Assembly: GCA_025349905.2 (NCBI GenBank) | Contig: MU624615.1 | Location: forward strand, 1,975 to 40,452 | Length of the DNA stretch: 38,478 nucleotides | Direction of reading: 5' to 3' | DNA from: Blastocladiella britannica | Lineage: Eukaryota > Blastocladiomycota > Blastocladiomycetes > Blastocladiales > Blastocladiaceae | Part shown: piece after piece, positions 20,388-29,961 of the stretch | Position numbering within the stretch: position 1 is the stretch's first letter | Layout of the letters: each line of letters starts with the position of its first letter | Translations under genes and position numbers: made by a program | Notes under the pieces: generated by a model | The model's database searches: none | What the model saw: only the letters and a program-made list of their open reading frames with translations | What the model was told of the DNA's origin: nothing

Positions 20388-20570
20388 AAGTTTATCTATA
20401 AGATTTCTATGAGGTATAATTTGGCAGAAGGGCGGTGCGGAAGAGAAGGCGAAGTCCGTTTTCAGATTTCTTGATGGCGAGAATAACGTGGGAACAACGT
20501 GGCAACGCCCTTCGCAAGCCGCAGCCTCAGGTTAAGTCCAAGAAATTTGAGAGTGCATTTCCGCAATAAG

Positions 20571-22429
20571 TTACTCGTTGGCAGGCTCGGCGTCGCCCTC
20601 GTCCGGCTGCGCATCGTCCTCGCGCTCCTTGAGCATCTCCTCGTGCCGCTTCTCGTCCTCGACCGTCGGATCGTTCTGCTCCACCAGTCGACCAGCCGCC
20701 AGGTACTCGGCGGGAGCATTCGCCCGCAGCTTGTACTCGGTCGCGAGCGGTGGGATCGCCGGCATCGCCAGCGGCACTCCCCCCAGCTCTTTCAGCCCGT
20801 CGCCAACGTACATACACGCAAACTTGCCGTTGTAGTACACGGCGTGGGCACCCGGCCACCGGTTGGACCGCAGGTGCGTTGCCGAGAACTTGGCCGGCAT
20901 CAGCCGCGACGTGGGCCGAACAGACCACGCAGGCACGCTGGGCGCGAGACTCGTGTCCTCAGTCACGGGCGTGAGCAGCGCTGGCCCGGCCTCGGGCTCC
21001 ACGTCGTGGTCGGTCCCGCCGCCGGTCGCGTCGCCCGACTCGTCGTCCTCGCCATCGCCCGCACCGTCCCCACCGTCCTCGCCGTCCTCGCCCTGGCCGC
21101 CGGCACCATTCTCCTCGCCTCCTTCCTCCTTGGGCGGAATCGGATTCACCCACACCGTGCGGCCTTGGGGAAGCACGTACGGCATTTGGTGCACCCAGTT
21201 ATCCAGGTGCTGCATGGCCTCGTTGGGCAGCACCTCGTACTCGGCATTCAGGATCAGCGCCGTGTTGAGTTCCGGGTGCTCGTCGTCCTGCGCCTCCGGA
21301 TCAAACGTGTAGTACCCGGCGGGGCACACCACGGTGGCGGCGGTTATCCGCGCAATCTGCGCACGCAGGTAGTGCGCCTCGGTGCCAATGAACTGCGGAT
21401 GCGCCGTGATGTTGCGCTTGAGGTCGCCCACGAGCTGCTTGCGAACGGTGCGCGCTGTCGAAATGTGCGACGGCGAGATGTCGGGCAGGCGCGTCCATGC
21501 GTCGCCCACTACATACATTTATACTTTTGTGAATGACAGCCCGACTCCAACGAAATGAAAGACATACAAGAAGGGCAGACAAAGTACGTGTACTTGTTGC
21601 ACCCGGTCCCTTCCTCCTTGGGAAGCGCCTTGGGCACGGGCTTCTTGGGTTGGGGAAACCCTTCAAACTCGGGCATCTCAATGGTCATGGCGATTGGATC
21701 CTCGCCCTCCTCGCCCGCAATCACTTTCCCTGTACCACCGGATCCCTCTGATCCGCTCCCAGCGGCACCTTCCTCGCCATCCGTCTCTTCGGGCGGGCAC
21801 CCTTCCGCTTCGACAATGTAGTAGGCGCCATGCGTGGCAGTGACTTTGCCCCAGAATCGCGCCGACGTGAGCCCTTGGTCCTTGACCAGTGCGTGCACCG
21901 ACAGCGTTAAAAGCAGGGTCTCTTGCTTTCCGAGCGAGATGCCGGCCGTCTCAAACAGTGCCGCCAGATCCAAAATGTCTGGGACTTGCCCTGCGCCATC
22001 GTCAGCTCCTCCGCCAGTAGCGTTTTCCTCGATGGTCTTGGCGGCCGATTGCAGTAGCGCTGCCAGCTTGTGCACTTCGGTGTGTGCCGGCGTCAGATCG
22101 TGGACTTTCTATATTATATTTCTTTTGTGAGTACATCTTTGTCGATCAAGAAATGAATGCCGTCAGTTGAAAAAAAAGAAAAAAACCTTGAAGCCAAGTG
22201 GAGCATGTAGCGCATCCAGAGCAAACCGCTGCCGCTTGATCTGGGACGAGACTCCCTCGAACGCATCCGCAGGGTTCTTGGGCCGCTTATCGAGCAACGA
22301 CGCCACCAGATCCGTCAAGTGGTCGTACACGTTGAAACCGGTGCGATCAGAGTGCATTTGCAAGTACTGCTTGGCGTCGCGCATTTGCGCCGAGGCAGCG
22401 ATATCGTCTGGGGATCCTGCGCCATTCAT
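20571..22429 (-). CDS. RSPH4A: Flagellar radial spoke head protein, RSPH4A/RSPH6A (Rsp4/6) family
   Basis: Exons 22429-22187, 22108-21568 and 21508-20571; 573 residues. Family landmarks run in order: YDHLTDLVASLLDKRPKNPADAFE at the N-terminus (shown in part), ALFETAGISLGKQETLLLTL, RFWGKVTATHGAYYIVEAE, GCNKYTYFV, WTRLPDISPSHISTAR, the invariant GTEAHYLRAQIARITAATVV, WVHQMPYVLPQGRTVWV, and SNRWPGAHAVYYNGKFACMYVGDG (shown in part). Rsp4/6 proteins form the head of radial spokes in 9+2 axonemes and help regulate dynein. Their presence shows a motile flagellum, as in zoospores. Acidic Gly/Glu/Asp-rich insertions at about residues 195-225 and 350-405 are longer than I would expect for the family. 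It is divergent from VPS41 with 122 bp between start codons. Confidence 0.92.
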
Positions 22430-22551
22430 TTTATTCAGTTGCAAGATATCTTTTTTCGAGTTGTGTAACGAGAAAGAGCGAATGCGAGCGATGCGAGAGC
22501 AGGAAGAAATGGGAAAAGTCGCTTTTGCAACTTTGAAAAAAATTCTGAAGA
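22430..22551. promoter_or_regulatory. Divergent promoter region, radial spoke head / VPS41
   Basis: Only 122 bp separate the two start codons. Both promoters must share this space or lie inside the genes. The sequence is purine-rich on the plus strand, with repeated GCGAATGCGAGCGATGCGAG-like units around 22478-22498. No TATA box is evident. Confidence 0.5.
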
Positions 22552-25500
22552 ATGGAACACGCCGCTCTTGGTCAGCCTTTACCCGAGTCACCGCCGACCA
22601 GCATCGTCAGCTACGGCGGGGCCGAGCCAAACGCGACATTGTCCGCATCACCGACACCACCAACACCGGACAACGGCGGGAGCGAAACCCCTGGTGATGA
22701 CGATGGCAGCTCCAGCGACGACGAGAGCATGGACGAAAAGAGCAGTAATAGTAGCAGCGAGCCCGGCGACCTCGCAGAGCCCGCACTCAAATACGCCAAG
22801 GTCGGCGGCGACCTGGCTGTGCTCTTGCACACGGACGCCGTTTCGTGCGCAACGTGCACCGAAAAGTTTCTGGTGATTGGCACCCACTCGGGCCTGGTCC
22901 TGGTGGTGGATTTCTCCGGCGCGGTGCTCAAGCGCTATACCCCACACCCACGCGCGACCGTGTCTGCGGTCTCTGTCACCAGCGATGACGAGACGATCGT
23001 GAGTGCAGGGGACGACGGCCGCGTCATTGTGTACTCGTTGGCGGCCGATCGCATCGTGGCGCCGTATGCATTTTCCCACGCGGTGTCGTGCGTGGCCCTC
23101 GATCCCTCATTTAGTAAGTCGGGTCGGTTCGCGGCCGGAGACGTTGCCGGGAAAGTGAGTCTGGTGGAAAAGTCGTGGCGGGGTACCGTGCAGACGGTCA
23201 TTGATAATGTCGTTGGTGGGTCCGTCTTGGCTATCCAGTGGCGAGGATCCCTCGTTGCCTATGTCACTGACCAGGTACCTAAGGCATTCGTCCCATCAAT
23301 TCTATTCCATTACCAACCTTTACATTCATATAGAGGTGGGGAATCTACGATGCCAAAACCGCCAGCGCCATTATTTTGGCCCAAGTTCCATTCACCATTG
23401 ACCGGCCCGCGTTGTATCGGCCTCACATCGTCTGGCGAGATGACGAAACACTGGTCCTTGGATGGTACACGATGCTGCAGATCATTCAGGTCCGGATTGT
23501 GCAAGGATTTCGCGACATGGGCCACCAGGCCAACGTTGTCTTTCAGTGCGTTCACGTCTATTTAAATTTCTTATTTAGCTCCAATGCAACGACCACTCAT
23601 CATTTTATAATTACTTAGAGCGACTTTGGACGTCATTATCGGCGGCGTTCAACCGCTCGGAGAACGGTACCTTGTGCTGGGCGTTCACGAGCAGAGCCTT
23701 TCGCGGCGCGGTGAATACGTATATCATCCTCTCACCCTCACTAGTTATAAATATTCACCAACTACAACGATAGCTTGACCCCGACTCGCCCGAGATGCTC
23801 CTCTTGGATCCCACGTTGCAACCGGAATCCCGCATCACTTCCCGCGACCAGCTGCTCTTGGACGGACACGAGCGGCTGCGTCCAACCGAATACGAGCTGC
23901 ACTATGTCCCTGCCGACAACATGTACCACATTATTGCACGCAAGGCGGTGATCGACGTCCGTCCGCGCGACATGAACGACCAGCTCGAGTGGCGAATGGT
24001 CCATGATGACTACGAGGGTGCGCTGGAGCTGGCACTGGCACTGAGCGGACGTCCCGGGCTTCGGCCAGAGTACCAGAGCTCCAAGTTGGGCGATCGGATC
24101 TTGGGATTGCTGGTTGCTCGGGGTGACGTTCAGCGCGCAGCCGAGCTGTGCCCACGCGCGCTTGGAAAGCAAGCACATGCCTGGGAAACGTGGGTGTACT
24201 GGTTCTTTGAGCAAGGGGCGTTGGATGTACGGCTTTTTTTCTTTAAACCTTTCCTTGGACATGTATCGACTCACTCTCGTACTTCTGAGTGCAGCATCTC
24301 TTGCCCTATATCCCATTGCAGCAGCCAGTGCTGGAACATACGGTCTACGAGCTGATCCTGTGTCATTATCTCTCGAATGACTTTGGCGTACGCGTCTTTT
24401 CTTTATTTATTTGAATCTTCAATAACAACTGCATTTATAGGTATTTTGCAATCTCGTGGCGGGTTGGCCAGCAAGTATCTACACGGTCCCAACGATCCTT
24501 GGCGCGCTCGAGGAAATGCTGCTTGACTTCTCCGACAATCGCGAACTGCTGAGCGCGGCCGCGATCCTGTACGTTATTCCACCTTTTTTTTGGTCTGCTC
24601 ACTCACTGATCTGATTGGCGTCCCGAAAAGTTATCACTCGGAAAAGCTCGAACTCAAGGAACTGACGACGCTGATGCGGCTCGACCGATACAGTGATGCG
24701 ATTGCACTCTTGGATGAGAATCCGCTGCTCACGGCCCCACTGCTGCGAGGGCACGCGATCGAGTGGTTCGAGTTTTGCTTTCACCACGCAGGCAACGCGA
24801 TGAGCGTGTTTCTCGTCAGTAAAGCGCTGGAGCAAATTGCTGGCAAGAACATGTTTATTCCGGTACACTTGTTCTTTGAATGGCCTCAACGCCGAATCTG
24901 ACAAAAACGAATTTAAGCCAGAGGACGTGACCGATCTGTTGAAAGCGCGGCCCGATTTCCAGTTTGCGTACTTGTACACGGTGTTTGATCGCAACGTGCA
25001 TGCGGTCCCGTCGCTACACTCGCTCCTGCTGTCGCTGATCGTGGCCCATGCGCCGCAGCTGTTGCTCGATTTCTTACACCGGTCGCTGCACTATCCGCTG
25101 GATGTGGCCCTCAAGAGCGCCGAGGATCTGGGAATGCTTCCAGAGCAAGTGTATATCCTTGGTCGCATGGGCAATCACAAGCGCGCCATGCGGATCATGA
25201 TGGAGAAGATGGGAGACATTGATCGGGTATGTGTTTGTTTGTGTATTTTCGGTAGATCAGGATCTCATACTTGATAAATAGGCCATTGAATACGCCAAGC
25301 AGCAGGCCGACGATGACGTGTGGGATGATCTCCTGGACTTTGCTGTCGAGAAACCTCGTACGTGTTTTGCCATTTAAATCTGTCAAAATGCGAGCCTGAG
25401 CTTCAAGAAATAGAATACTGGGACCCGCTGTTCCGCAATACGTGCGACTCGCTCAACCCAATCAAGCTGCTCCAACGAGTTCCACAAGGAGCATGCATTC

Positions 25501-25757
25501 CTGGTCTGCGATCTATGCTGCGCACCATTGTACATGACGCAGCGGTGCAGTTACAAGTGCGGCAGCATGCACATGCGGTTCTCGCACGGGACATGGCCGC
25601 GTTCCTAGCTGGCGTGCACAAGCAGTCGTCCATGGGAGTGCTGATCGGAGGCAATAAGCACCGAGCGGCTAGCGATACAGGCGCTGTCGGAACCAAGTCG
25701 CAGGGAGCATGGGAGGCGCTCGTGGGATCAGCGCGCCTTCCGTCTATAAACCAATGA
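22552..25757 (+). CDS. VPS41: Vps41, HOPS tethering complex subunit
   Basis: Ten exons: 22552-23274, 23334-23545, 23619-23718, 23774-24226, 24322-24387, 24441-24568, 24631-24862, 24918-25226, 25282-25357 and 25414-25757; 880 residues. An acidic Ser/Asp-rich leader (about residues 45-75) precedes a WD40-like propeller (VSCATCTEKFLVIGTHSG, SAGDDGRVIVYSL, LYRPHIVWRDDETLVLGW). The alpha-solenoid/clathrin-repeat part has VDVRPRDMND-like ARKAVIDVRPRDMNDQLEW, AILYHSEKL, DLLDFAVEKP and NPIKLLQRVPQGACIPGLRS, all Vps41 landmarks. HOPS tethers late endosomes and vacuoles, and Vps41 also binds AP-3 vesicles. The protein ends about 35 residues after SMGVLIGG, exactly where other Vps41 proteins begin a C-terminal RING; no zinc ligands follow. 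The exon 9/10 junction could use either of two acceptors six bases apart, both in frame. Confidence 0.9.
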
Positions 25758-25817
25758 AAAAATCGAAATAAAGTCGAGGATATAAAAAAAAGTACACTGG
25801 CAAAGTGCATGTATTTT

Positions 25818-26603
25818 TTAGATCAGGACAACGGCACCACCGGCGGCCTTGATCTTCTGCTCAGCACGCTTGGAGACCTCGCGAGCCTTGACGATCAGGG
25901 GCTGCTCAGGCAGGAGACCGCCACCGAGCACCTTACCGTAGCCCTTCATGTTTTTTTTTTTTTTTTTGCAGAATGTGTCAGAATTTCAAAATTCCATAGA
26001 AATCACAAAAAAATAAAGAGAATACGAACAGCGTTCAGGGTGTTGATAACGGGAGCAACGCCCTTCTTGCCGGCAAACTCGGCGCGAACCTCCTCGCCGA
26101 CAAGCGACCAGAGCTTCTCGACGTTGACGGTCGGGCGCCAGTACTTGTTCTTGTTGAGGTTGAAGTAACGCATACCAACCTTACCGAAGTATCCAGGGTG
26201 GAACTTGTCCATGTTGATACGGTGGTGGTGCTGGCCACCAGCCAGACCGCGACCTCCGGGATGCTTACGGTGCTTGCCAACACGACCGTGACCGGCCGAA
26301 ACGTGTCCACGGTGCTTGCGGGTCTTGCTGAAACGGGTCGGCTGTGTTTATTGATTTTTATTTAATTATTGTTAGCTCATAATTTTTCGGTTGTAGCACT
26401 ATATTTCGTGGTGCGGCAGTCCTCGATAGCGGATGCAACGGCGTGGATTTTGGTGTCCACAACCATAATTGTGCATGGTTCCATCGTTCGTCGCAGCATT
26501 ATTCGAATAAACCATTTCCAGCATCCGTGTGTGCGTGCACGTCGAGGACCACCGCAAATAAGCTGTGATTTTTTTGGATAATATTATAAAGGATTGTTAC
26601 CAT
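25818..26603 (-). CDS. RPL28: 60S ribosomal protein uL15 (L27a; yeast Rpl28)
   Basis: Exons 26603-26601 (the ATG alone), 26341-26030 and 25943-25818; 146 residues, the normal size. The sequence follows uL15 closely: [69 protein letters not shown], and a C-terminus [20 protein letters not shown] ending AAGGAVVLI. uL15 lies in the large subunit near the peptidyl transferase side and binds 25S rRNA. The start codon is followed directly by the donor GTAAC, so the first coding exon holds only ATG, a layout common for ribosomal protein genes. The 259-nt first intron has a CTAAC branch motif and a strong predicted fold. The second intron (86 nt) has a CTGAC branch site and a run of 17 A (plus-strand T, 25951-25967) where pyrimidines are usual. 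Stop codon is 60 bp from that of VPS41. Confidence 0.95.
26342..26600 (-). other. Long, highly structured first intron of the uL15 gene
   Basis: In the sense (minus) RNA, a 14-bp stem forms between 26555-26542 and 26426-26413 with two G-U wobbles. A 7-bp perfect stem is nested within it, 26527-26521 with 26436-26430. Inside are a hairpin AACCAT/ATGGTT (26461-26466, 26475-26480), a hairpin GTGGA/TCCAC (26443-26447, 26456-26460) and a 12-nt palindrome (26499-26510). In the plus-strand RNA the outer stem has two mismatches instead of wobbles, so the fold favours the sense transcript. It may be an intron-encoded RNA or an element regulating splicing of this gene. No clear box C/D or H/ACA signature was found. 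Confidence 0.45.
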
Positions 26604-26666
26604 TATGAAAAATTTCCCGATGTGGTGAAGAGAGACTCACCAACTTAACAGGGCCAATCGAAGAGT

Positions 26667-27425
26667 TCACACGACACAAACCGACTCCAACCCCGGCACA
26701 AGCTTGAGCGTCTCCCAGCTCCAGGCCCACGCCTCGCTGCTCACGTCCATCTCCACGTGGTACAGCCGATCGTGGTCGTGCACCGCTACCGCCTTTTCTG
26801 TCCCGTCGTCGACCTCCTCCTTGGTGGCCTCACCATCGTCCTCCTTGGCCGCTGCGGCCACGGCGGCACCCTCAATGTCATCGCGATACGACCCCAGCAA
26901 TGCCACGGTGCCTGGAGCGTCCGACACCTCCGACACCACGCGCACCGGTCGTCCGCGCCACTTGACGTCCACAGCCAGCGACCCGAGGATCGTTTCGAAC
27001 GTGTCGACCTGGAACCCGACCGTCAGCAGCAAGTAGATCAGCGCCGGCTGAGAAGCCGGCGGCAGCCCGACCGCAAACACCAGCTGGTACACGGTCTCGA
27101 CATTGACCGACTCCAAGTCAGTAGTTGCCAGCGTCGTGAGTTCCTGTGCCGTGTCGTCGTCGGGCATCGCGTACGTCGAGGCCACGCTGGCGGCTAGGAG
27201 TGCTGCGTCGGCCATGGCCGCACTCGCAGAGGGGACCGCCATATCATCGTCTGCCTCTGCGTCGGTGACGGCGGTGGCGGTGGTGAGGGTGGCAATGTAC
27301 CCGCGCAACGCGTCGCGGAGGTGCTTTGCGCGTAGATTCTCTTCGTGCGCGGCATCCTTCTTGGAGGGCTGCGGCGGCGACGGCAGTGCGGGTGCTGGTG
27401 TGGGAGCGGTCGAGGGCGATGTCAT
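26667..27425 (-). CDS. Uncharacterised protein, 252 residues
   Basis: A single-exon gene with an in-frame ATG directly after an AT-rich leader. I do not recognise its family. The N-terminal 35 residues are Pro/Ala/Thr-rich, followed by a charged helix (AAHEENLRAKHLRDALRGYI). The centre has a hydrophobic helical part (VYQLVFAVGLPPASQPALIY) and a beta-like part (VKWRGRPVRVVSEVSDAPGTV). An acidic linker precedes a C-terminal WAWSWETLKLVPGLESV. Codon use is Ser/Ala/Thr-rich and GC-ending, like the neighbours, so it is probably a real gene. It is divergent from PPIE with only 39 bp between start codons, and 63 bp upstream of the uL15 ATG on the same strand. Confidence 0.65.
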   Translation of the reverse strand: MTSPSTAPTPAPALPSPPQPSKKDAAHEENLRAKHLRDALRGYIATLTTATAVTDAEADDDMAVPSASAAMADAALLAASVASTYAMPDDDTAQELTTLATTDLESVNVETVYQLVFAVGLPPASQPALIYLLLTVGFQVDTFETILGSLAVDVKWRGRPVRVVSEVSDAPGTVALLGSYRDDIEGAAVAAAAKEDDGEATKEEVDDGTEKAVAVHDHDRLYHVEMDVSSEAWAWSWETLKLVPGLESVCVV

Positions 27426-27464
27426 TTCCTTTTTAAATAAAAAAAATCGATAAAATAAAAGAAC
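27426..27464. promoter_or_regulatory. Extremely short divergent intergenic region, unknown protein / PPIE
   Basis: Only 39 bp, almost all A/T, lie between the start codons of the 252-residue protein (minus) and PPIE (plus). Transcription start sites of the two genes must overlap or lie inside the opposite coding regions. No TATA or CCAAT motif of standard form fits the space. Confidence 0.5.
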
Positions 27465-29044
27465 ATGTCGGCGGCCGTGTCCAAGTCCTCTATCTATGTC
27501 GGTACGTCGGGGGAGAAAAGCACCGCGTGGTATCGTCGTCCCTCACACCCATTTCATTTCAATAAACAGGCGGCCTCGCGCCCGAGGTCACGCGCAGCAT
27601 CCTGCACAACCTCTTTATCACCTTTGGCGAGATCGCGGCCATCGAGCTGCCCATGGACAACAAGACGGGTACGTGTATATACTGTTTATTTACTCTCAAT
27701 AGCCTGACAGACCGACTATCTTTATCGCAGACGATCCGCACCGCGGCTTTGCCTTCATCACCTTTGAGGAGCCCGAGGACGCTGCGGCTGCCATTGACAA
27801 CTTTAACCAGAGCGAGCTCTTTGGACGGACCCTCAAGGTCAACCTGGCCAGCCCAGGCAGCATGCCCTCGAATGCGCGGCCGACGACGCATGCTGGTACG
27901 TCTTCTTCATCTTAAATGGAACTTGGCAGTTGCTGAAAAAAGCGCGTCAAAACAGTATGGGACACGGCTCCAGTCGCGGACGGCGACGACGACGCCTTGC
28001 TTGCCGCAACTGCCGCGCCTGGAGGGAGTCGCAAGTCTGCGATCGGGCCTGCGGCGGCAGCGGCATCGGGTGACGTACCGCTGCACTCGACCAGCAACCC
28101 ACGCGTCTGGTTGCAGATCGCTATTGGAGATGTTCCTGCTGGCCGCATTATCATTGAACTGCGCAAAGACATTGTCCCCAAGACGGCCGAGAACTTTCGC
28201 CAGTTGTACGTTTCTATCCCCTTTTGCAAGTCATTTGAATGGCACCCTGACTTTTTCTCTTTGCAAATAGATGCACGCATGAAATGGGCTTCGGATTCCG
28301 TGGAACCCACTTCCATCGCATCGTACGTTTGACCTTTCTTTTTATGGATCGTGCCCGTTAACTCAAACGGTTCATAATATAGATTCCAGGCTTTATGTGT
28401 CGTACGTCCGATCTTTCTTGTCCGTCAACAACGAGCATTGCTAAAAAAAAAAATGGAATTAAACAGAGGGAGGCGATTTTGAACGCCATAACGGCACTGG
28501 CGGCAAGTCCATTTACGGACCCAAGTTTGAGGACGAGAACTTTGAGTGCGATCTTGCCAACCACTCTTCTTCTCGACTCTTTGACTGACCGCGAATGAGC
28601 TCACTCCAGATTGAAGCACTCGCGGGCTGGAATGGTGTCCATGGCCAACTCGGGACCCAACACGTTCGTATATTTTTTATTATCTTTCCACAGGATCAAA
28701 GTGCTGACTCGAAAAATGATATGTGGTCGACCCATAGCAACGCAAGTCAGTTCTTTATTTCCACGGTACTTTTTGCCTTTTGCCCTTGTCTTGATTTGAT
28801 CCAGGAAAGAGTTGACCATTAATAAAAAAAATAGGCAGCAACAAGCTGGCTCGATGGCAAGCACGTTGTTTTTGGCGCGCTTGTTGGCGGCATGGTATGT
28901 GCCCTTTTGTGCTCGATCATCATCTCATGTAATTCACTCACCCCCCACATTCTCTAGGACGTGGTGCGGCGAATCGAAAAGGTCGGATCCGAGTCTGGCG
29001 AAGCATCCAAGAAAGCCGAGGTGATTGATTGTGGACAATTGTAA
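27465..29044 (+). CDS. PPIE: PPIE (Cyp33): RRM-containing cyclophilin
   Basis: Eleven exons: 27465-27501, 27570-27668, 27731-27895, 27956-28205, 28271-28322, 28383-28401, 28467-28545, 28610-28663, 28738-28765, 28835-28894 and 28958-29044; 309 residues (family about 300). The RRM has RNP2 (IYVGGLAPEV) and RNP1 (RGFAFITF); the linker has [11 protein letters not shown]. The cyclophilin domain has [85 protein letters not shown] and [11 protein letters not shown], so catalytic Arg and Trp are kept. PPIE binds RNA and associates with the spliceosome. Exon 6 is only 19 nt and exon 9 only 28 nt; without exon 6 the frame would break. Its stop codon is 6 bp from that of DENR on the other strand. Confidence 0.92.
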
Positions 29045-29050
29045 ATTCAT

Positions 29051-29910
29051 TCACTTTTGGACAATGTTGTCCTCGGGAACCTGTTTTTTTTTTTTCCGCA
29101 GATATCAACGTAAGAGAGAGAGAGAGAGGCCAGCAATCCAATGAAGAAAAGACAAACGCACGTCAGGGAATCGGTCCACAATCAGCTCCATGACCTCATC
29201 GGGCACATCGCCCTGAATCACAATCTCGCCAAGGCCCTCGGCGGACTTGCCGGTCGACGATCCGGTTGCAAACTTTTGTGCAAAGAGCTTGGACGCCGCC
29301 TTCAGGTCCACGCCTATTTGCATACCATTACGAATGAGCACCGACAATCAAAAAGGAGGAGAAAACGTACCAAACACCTCCAGGCCAGTAATGACCGTCA
29401 CCACCTTCTTGCCCTTGCGCTTTTCGGTTTTGATCACCACCTGCGCCTTGCGCTTCTTCTCGGCCGCTGCCTCCAGCTTGCGCTCGAGTTTGTCGCTCGT
29501 GTCCTTTGGCTTGGACGCCGGCGTCAGTGTCAGGTTTTCCACACCGGCCTCGCCTGTGGATATCGTTTTTTTAGGTGTGTTTTCCGTAGTGAGGCACGTA
29601 AGGAATACGGACCCACAGCATTGTAGAGCTGCTCAAAGAGCTCGGGGTACGCGCCCTGCAGCCAGTCCTTGCATTTCTTTTGGGTCGTGTTGAACTCGCA
29701 GTACTATTGTGCGAGGGGGTCCATGTCAGTCTTTCGATTCGCTTCGTTGTTATTGGTGCACGTCCGTACCTCCGGAGGCAAGCTGCAGACTGGTTATACT
29801 TAGAAGGGTGAGTGGCCAATAATATAGTATCACGTCAAAAATCCAAAGGTCGTACTGTCGCAGTACAGCACGTTGCCGTTGGGCTGGTCGGAAATAACGG
29901 GCGCGGGCAT
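29051..29910 (-). CDS. DENR: DENR / Tma22, translation recycling and re-initiation factor
   Basis: Exons 29910-29856, 29789-29770, 29703-29613, 29553-29371, 29313-29162 and 29080-29051; 176 residues. The N-terminal zinc-binding region reads NVLYCDICSLPPEYCEF, as in DENR, then WLQGAYPELFEQLY. A Lys/Glu-rich linker leads to the eIF1/SUI1 domain: KVVTVITGLEVFGVDLKAAS, KLFAQKFATGSS, EIVIQGDVPDEVMELI and the final FPDVPEDNIVQK. DENR works with MCT-1/Tma20 to recycle 40S subunits after termination and to help re-initiation. Exon 2 is only 20 nt and holds the second half of the CxxC motif, so it must be spliced in. The final exon has 10 codons. The polypyrimidine tract of the last intron contains a CT repeat. 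Confidence 0.9.
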
Positions 29911-29961
29911 AATTAAATTTTTTTTTTTCTCTTTTTTGGCTGTCGTGGTTTTGAGAGAGCA
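29911..29961. promoter_or_regulatory. Short divergent region, DENR / RCE1
   Basis: Only 51 bp separate the start codons of DENR (minus) and RCE1 (plus). It contains a T-rich tract on the plus strand (about 29917-29936). As with the PPIE pair, initiation of both genes must share or overlap this interval. Confidence 0.5.
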
